7,275 bases of DNA from Lachnospiraceae bacterium (GTDB taxonomy: Bacteria; Bacillota; Clostridia; Lachnospirales; Lachnospiraceae). The notes beneath the pieces are model-generated. The model did not search any database. It had not been told where the DNA came from and saw only the letters and a program-made list of their open reading frames with translations. Made by a program: the position numbers and the translations under genes. Below, piece by piece: positions 5,663-7,275 of the stretch (position 1 is the first letter of the stretch; the number at the start of each line of letters is the position of its first letter). The stretch is taken from contig JAFSBP010000375.1 of the NCBI GenBank assembly GCA_017437205.1, positions 1 to 7,275 of the forward strand, written 5' to 3'.

Positions 5663-5776
5663 TTCCACAGGAAGGCAGAAAGTGAAAGTTAGTTGGAAAG
5701 GAACATAAGGAAAATAGTGCTGTTCAGATAAACGGAAGGTAGGTTTAAACTCAACACAAATAAACAAAAAAAGGGA

Positions 5777-5805
5777 TAGACATTCTCACTGTAACGTGTT
5801 AAAAT
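5777..5805 (+). promoter_or_regulatory. Promoter of the yerC-pspA operon
   Basis: TAGACA (5777-5782) and TAAAAT (5800-5805) are separated by exactly 17 nt, each one mismatch from consensus. Transcription would start near 5812, about 54 nt before yerC. Confidence 0.7.
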
Positions 5806-5820
5806 ATTACTGTCGAAAAG

Positions 5821-5833
5821 AGTACAGAGTACT
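5821..5833. promoter_or_regulatory. Inverted repeat AGTAC-AGA-GTACT, possible YerC operator
   Basis: A perfect 5-bp inverted repeat with a 3-nt centre lies about 10-20 nt after the predicted transcription start. It also forms part of a tandem repeat of AGAGTAC. The GTACT half-site recalls operators of the TrpR superfamily, to which YerC belongs. Autoregulation is inferred. Confidence 0.45.
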
Positions 5834-5865
5834 TTTCAATCAACGATAGCCAGGGAGGTCTCGGG

Positions 5866-6162
5866 ATGAATCCGAAGATTAAAACGAAGGCGGTAAGCCG
5901 CTTGTTTGAAGCGATTTTGACACTGGAGAGTGTGGAAGAATGTTACGTGTTTTTCGAGGACGTCTGTACGATCAATGAACTTCTTTCTCTGTCCCAGCGC
6001 TATGAGGTGGCTGAGATGTTACGGGAGAAGAAGACGTATCTGGAGATTGCGGAGAAAACCGGTGCGTCCACAGCTACCATCAGCAGAGTAAACCGAAGCT
6101 TAAACTACGGGAATGACGGATATGATATGACTCTCGCCCGATTGAACAAGTCGGAAGAGTAA
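5866..6162 (+). CDS. yerC: YerC/YecD-type TrpR-related DNA-binding protein
   Basis: This 98-residue protein is of the YerC/YecD family, related to the Trp repressor. It is all-helical, with NELLSLSQRYEVAEMLREKKTYLEIAEKTG leading into a helix-turn-helix at about 57-80 (ATISRVNRSLNYG). Comparative work, as I recall it, links some Firmicutes members to amino acid (histidine) gene control, but no such gene is in this window. The start is supported by GGAGG (5854-5858), 7 nt upstream. A good promoter and an inverted repeat lie in front of it. pspA follows after 29 nt without a terminator, so the two are very probably one operon. In Bacillus subtilis yerC lies close to pcrA, and a PcrA-like gene also lies nearby here. 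Confidence 0.92.
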   Translation: MNPKIKTKAVSRLFEAILTLESVEECYVFFEDVCTINELLSLSQRYEVAEMLREKKTYLEIAEKTGASTATISRVNRSLNYGNDGYDMTLARLNKSEE

Positions 6163-6191
6163 AAAATAAAAGAAAACAGGAGGACGAACCG

Positions 6192-6872
6192 ATGGGCATT
6201 ATTGCGAGATTCAGAGACATTATGGAGGCAAATTTTAACGCACTTTTAGACAGAGCCGAAGATCCTGAGAAGATGATTGATAAGTATCTGATGGATCTGG
6301 AGGAGGATCTGGCGAATGTAAAGGCCGAGACTGCGTCTGTGATGGCGGAGGAGACAAAGGCGAAGAGAGCATTGGATGAGTGCATCGCAGAGATCAGCAA
6401 GATGCAGATTTACGCAGAAAAGGCTGTTCTTGCCGGAAATGATACCGACGCGGTACAGTTTTTGACGAAAAAAGCGCAGCTTGAAGACAAGAAGACAGGA
6501 CTTTTGCAGGCGTATGAGCTTGCAGCGGGCAATGCAGCGAAGATGCGCCAGATGCACGATAAGCTTTGTGAGGACATGTCCTCCATGCGTGCGAGAAAAG
6601 ACGCGATCAAGGCAAAGATTCAGGTAGCGAAGACTCAGGAGAAGTTGAATAAGCTGGGCGCAAGCATTGAGGGTGCAAAGGGTACCATCACCGCGTTTGA
6701 GCGTATGGAAGCAAAGGCAAACAAGATGCTTGATGAGGCAAATGCGATGGCAGAACTGAACAAGAAATCTGCAACCGGAGATGTGAATGATCTGATGGAG
6801 AAGTATGAGAATGCTCCTTCTTCCGCAATCGAGGACGAGTTGGCAGCATTGAAGGCAAAGCTGGGCAAATAA
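6192..6872 (+). CDS. pspA: PspA/IM30 family membrane stress protein
   Basis: This 226-residue protein is close in length to other PspA proteins. It begins with the amphipathic, membrane-binding segment MGIIARFRDIMEANFNALL and then AEDPEKMIDKYL, the family signature. Long charged helices rich in Ala, Lys and Glu follow at about 25-155, consistent with the coiled-coil hairpin. A final helical part ends in EDELAALKAKLGK. PspA/IM30/LiaH proteins are ESCRT-III relatives that polymerise on the inner face of damaged membranes. No pspB or pspC partner gene is present, as is usual in Firmicutes. AGGAGG (6178-6183) lies 8 nt before the ATG. It is the second gene of the yerC operon and ends at a strong terminator. 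Confidence 0.94.
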   Translation: MGIIARFRDIMEANFNALLDRAEDPEKMIDKYLMDLEEDLANVKAETASVMAEETKAKRALDECIAEISKMQIYAEKAVLAGNDTDAVQFLTKKAQLEDKKTGLLQAYELAAGNAAKMRQMHDKLCEDMSSMRARKDAIKAKIQVAKTQEKLNKLGASIEGAKGTITAFERMEAKANKMLDEANAMAELNKKSATGDVNDLMEKYENAPSSAIEDELAALKAKLGK

Positions 6873-6886
6873 ATATAATATCGAAG

Positions 6887-6926
6887 CCGCTGCGGGAGTG
6901 AGCAAGCTTGTCGCAGCGGTGTTTTT
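6887..6926 (+). terminator. Intrinsic terminator after pspA
   Basis: CCGCTGCG (6887-6894) pairs perfectly with CGCAGCGG (6912-6919) around a 17-nt loop. A GTGTTTTT tail follows, with five Ts at 6922-6926. It separates the yerC-pspA transcript from the helicase gene. Confidence 0.88.
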
Positions 6927-6966
6927 ATCTTAATCTAAGTAAAATTACGCAGCGGACGGAGGTTTC

Positions 6967-7275
6967 ATGAGAGATATATTTGATAAATTGAATCCGATGC
7001 AGCTTGAGGCGGTCACTACCGTTTCCGGTCCCGCCCTTGTCTTGGCCGGAGCCGGTTCTGGAAAGACACGCGCCCTCACCCATCGCATTGCCTACTTGAT
7101 CGAGGAGGGGATTAACCCCTGGAATATTTTGGCGATTACCTTTACCAATAAGGCGGCTGACGAGGTGCGAGAGAGAGTTGATCGTCTAGTAGAGACCGGT
7201 GCGGAGAGCATCTGGATTTCTACCTTTCATTCTATGTGCGTCCGCATTCTTCGCAGACATATTGAATATTTGGGC
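6967..7275 (+). CDS. pcrA: ATP-dependent DNA helicase, PcrA/UvrD superfamily 1, N-terminal part only
   Basis: The first 103 codons of a UvrD/PcrA-like 3'-5' helicase are present; the right edge cuts the gene. Visible SF1A motifs are the Q-motif LNPMQLEAV (Gln12), motif I AGAGSGKT with Lys33 (Walker A, ATP binding), motif Ia [18 protein letters not shown] (54-71), and [14 protein letters not shown] (84-97), typical of this family. The full-length protein is normally over 700 residues and works in replication and repair, unwinding DNA and displacing bound proteins. The start has GGAGG at 6958-6962, only 4 nt away, which is a little short but the best site available. No good promoter is evident in the 40 nt after the terminator. 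PcrA and UvrD cannot be separated from this fragment alone. Confidence 0.9.
   Translation, partial: MRDIFDKLNPMQLEAVTTVSGPALVLAGAGSGKTRALTHRIAYLIEEGINPWNILAITFTNKAADEVRERVDRLVETGAESIWISTFHSMCVRILRRHIEYLG

Noticed and set aside
5627..5767. 47-residue N-terminal extension of the substrate-binding protein
   Set aside because: It would bury the lipoprotein signal peptide; ATG 5626 has a good SD.
5740..5775. A-rich stretch with GTTTAAAC (5743-5750) as an attachment site or origin element
   Set aside because: Only a short chance palindrome in AT-rich DNA; no integrase gene or repeated boxes nearby.
6246..6905. Minus-strand open frame of 219 codons rich in Leu and Cys
   Set aside because: Antisense shadow of pspA and its terminator; no recognisable domain.

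Overview
The window looks like chromosomal DNA from a low-to-mid GC Clostridia member, most likely Lachnospiraceae or a close relative. The evidence is the gene content: a YerC-type TrpR relative, a PspA homologue, a PcrA/UvrD helicase, a PadR/DUF2812 pair, TspO and a short DUF6472-like protein. Strong AGGAGG-type ribosome binding sites point the same way. This assignment is inference; no rRNA or other marker is present.

Layout. (1) 1-1178, minus strand: a very GC-rich gene, cut by the left edge, that joins an N-terminal AraC-type DNA-binding domain to an aminoglycoside-phosphotransferase-like kinase domain. A strong internal ribosome binding site lies at the domain boundary. (2) 1185-1410: a divergent, mostly AT-rich intergenic region with a perfect palindrome. 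(3) 1411-2381, plus strand: a sirtuin, then a 58-residue four-cysteine protein. They end at a terminator-like hairpin whose 3' arm is also the ribosome binding site of the next gene. (4) 2450-2923: TspO, starting at TTG. (5) 2934-4552: a PadR regulator overlapping by ATGA with a DUF2812 membrane protein. It has a good promoter and a nested dyad operator candidate, and a strong terminator follows at 4559-4600. (6) 4616-5626, minus strand: an apparently orphan NMT1/SsuA-type substrate-binding lipoprotein. (7) 5777-6872, plus strand: yerC then pspA, with a good promoter, an inverted repeat at the start of the transcript, and a terminator. (8) 6967 to the right edge: the first 103 codons of a PcrA/UvrD-like helicase.

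How the parts may work together. PadR and its membrane partner form a self-contained regulator/sensor-like unit, probably autoregulated. YerC and PspA are probably one transcript; PspA would act at the stressed membrane, and YerC may control its own operon. The sirtuin and the small DUF6472-like protein appear co-transcribed. The most unusual points are the regulator-kinase fusion with its internal translation start, and the terminator/SD overlap in front of tspO. I see no tRNA, rRNA, CRISPR array, insertion sequence or prophage gene.
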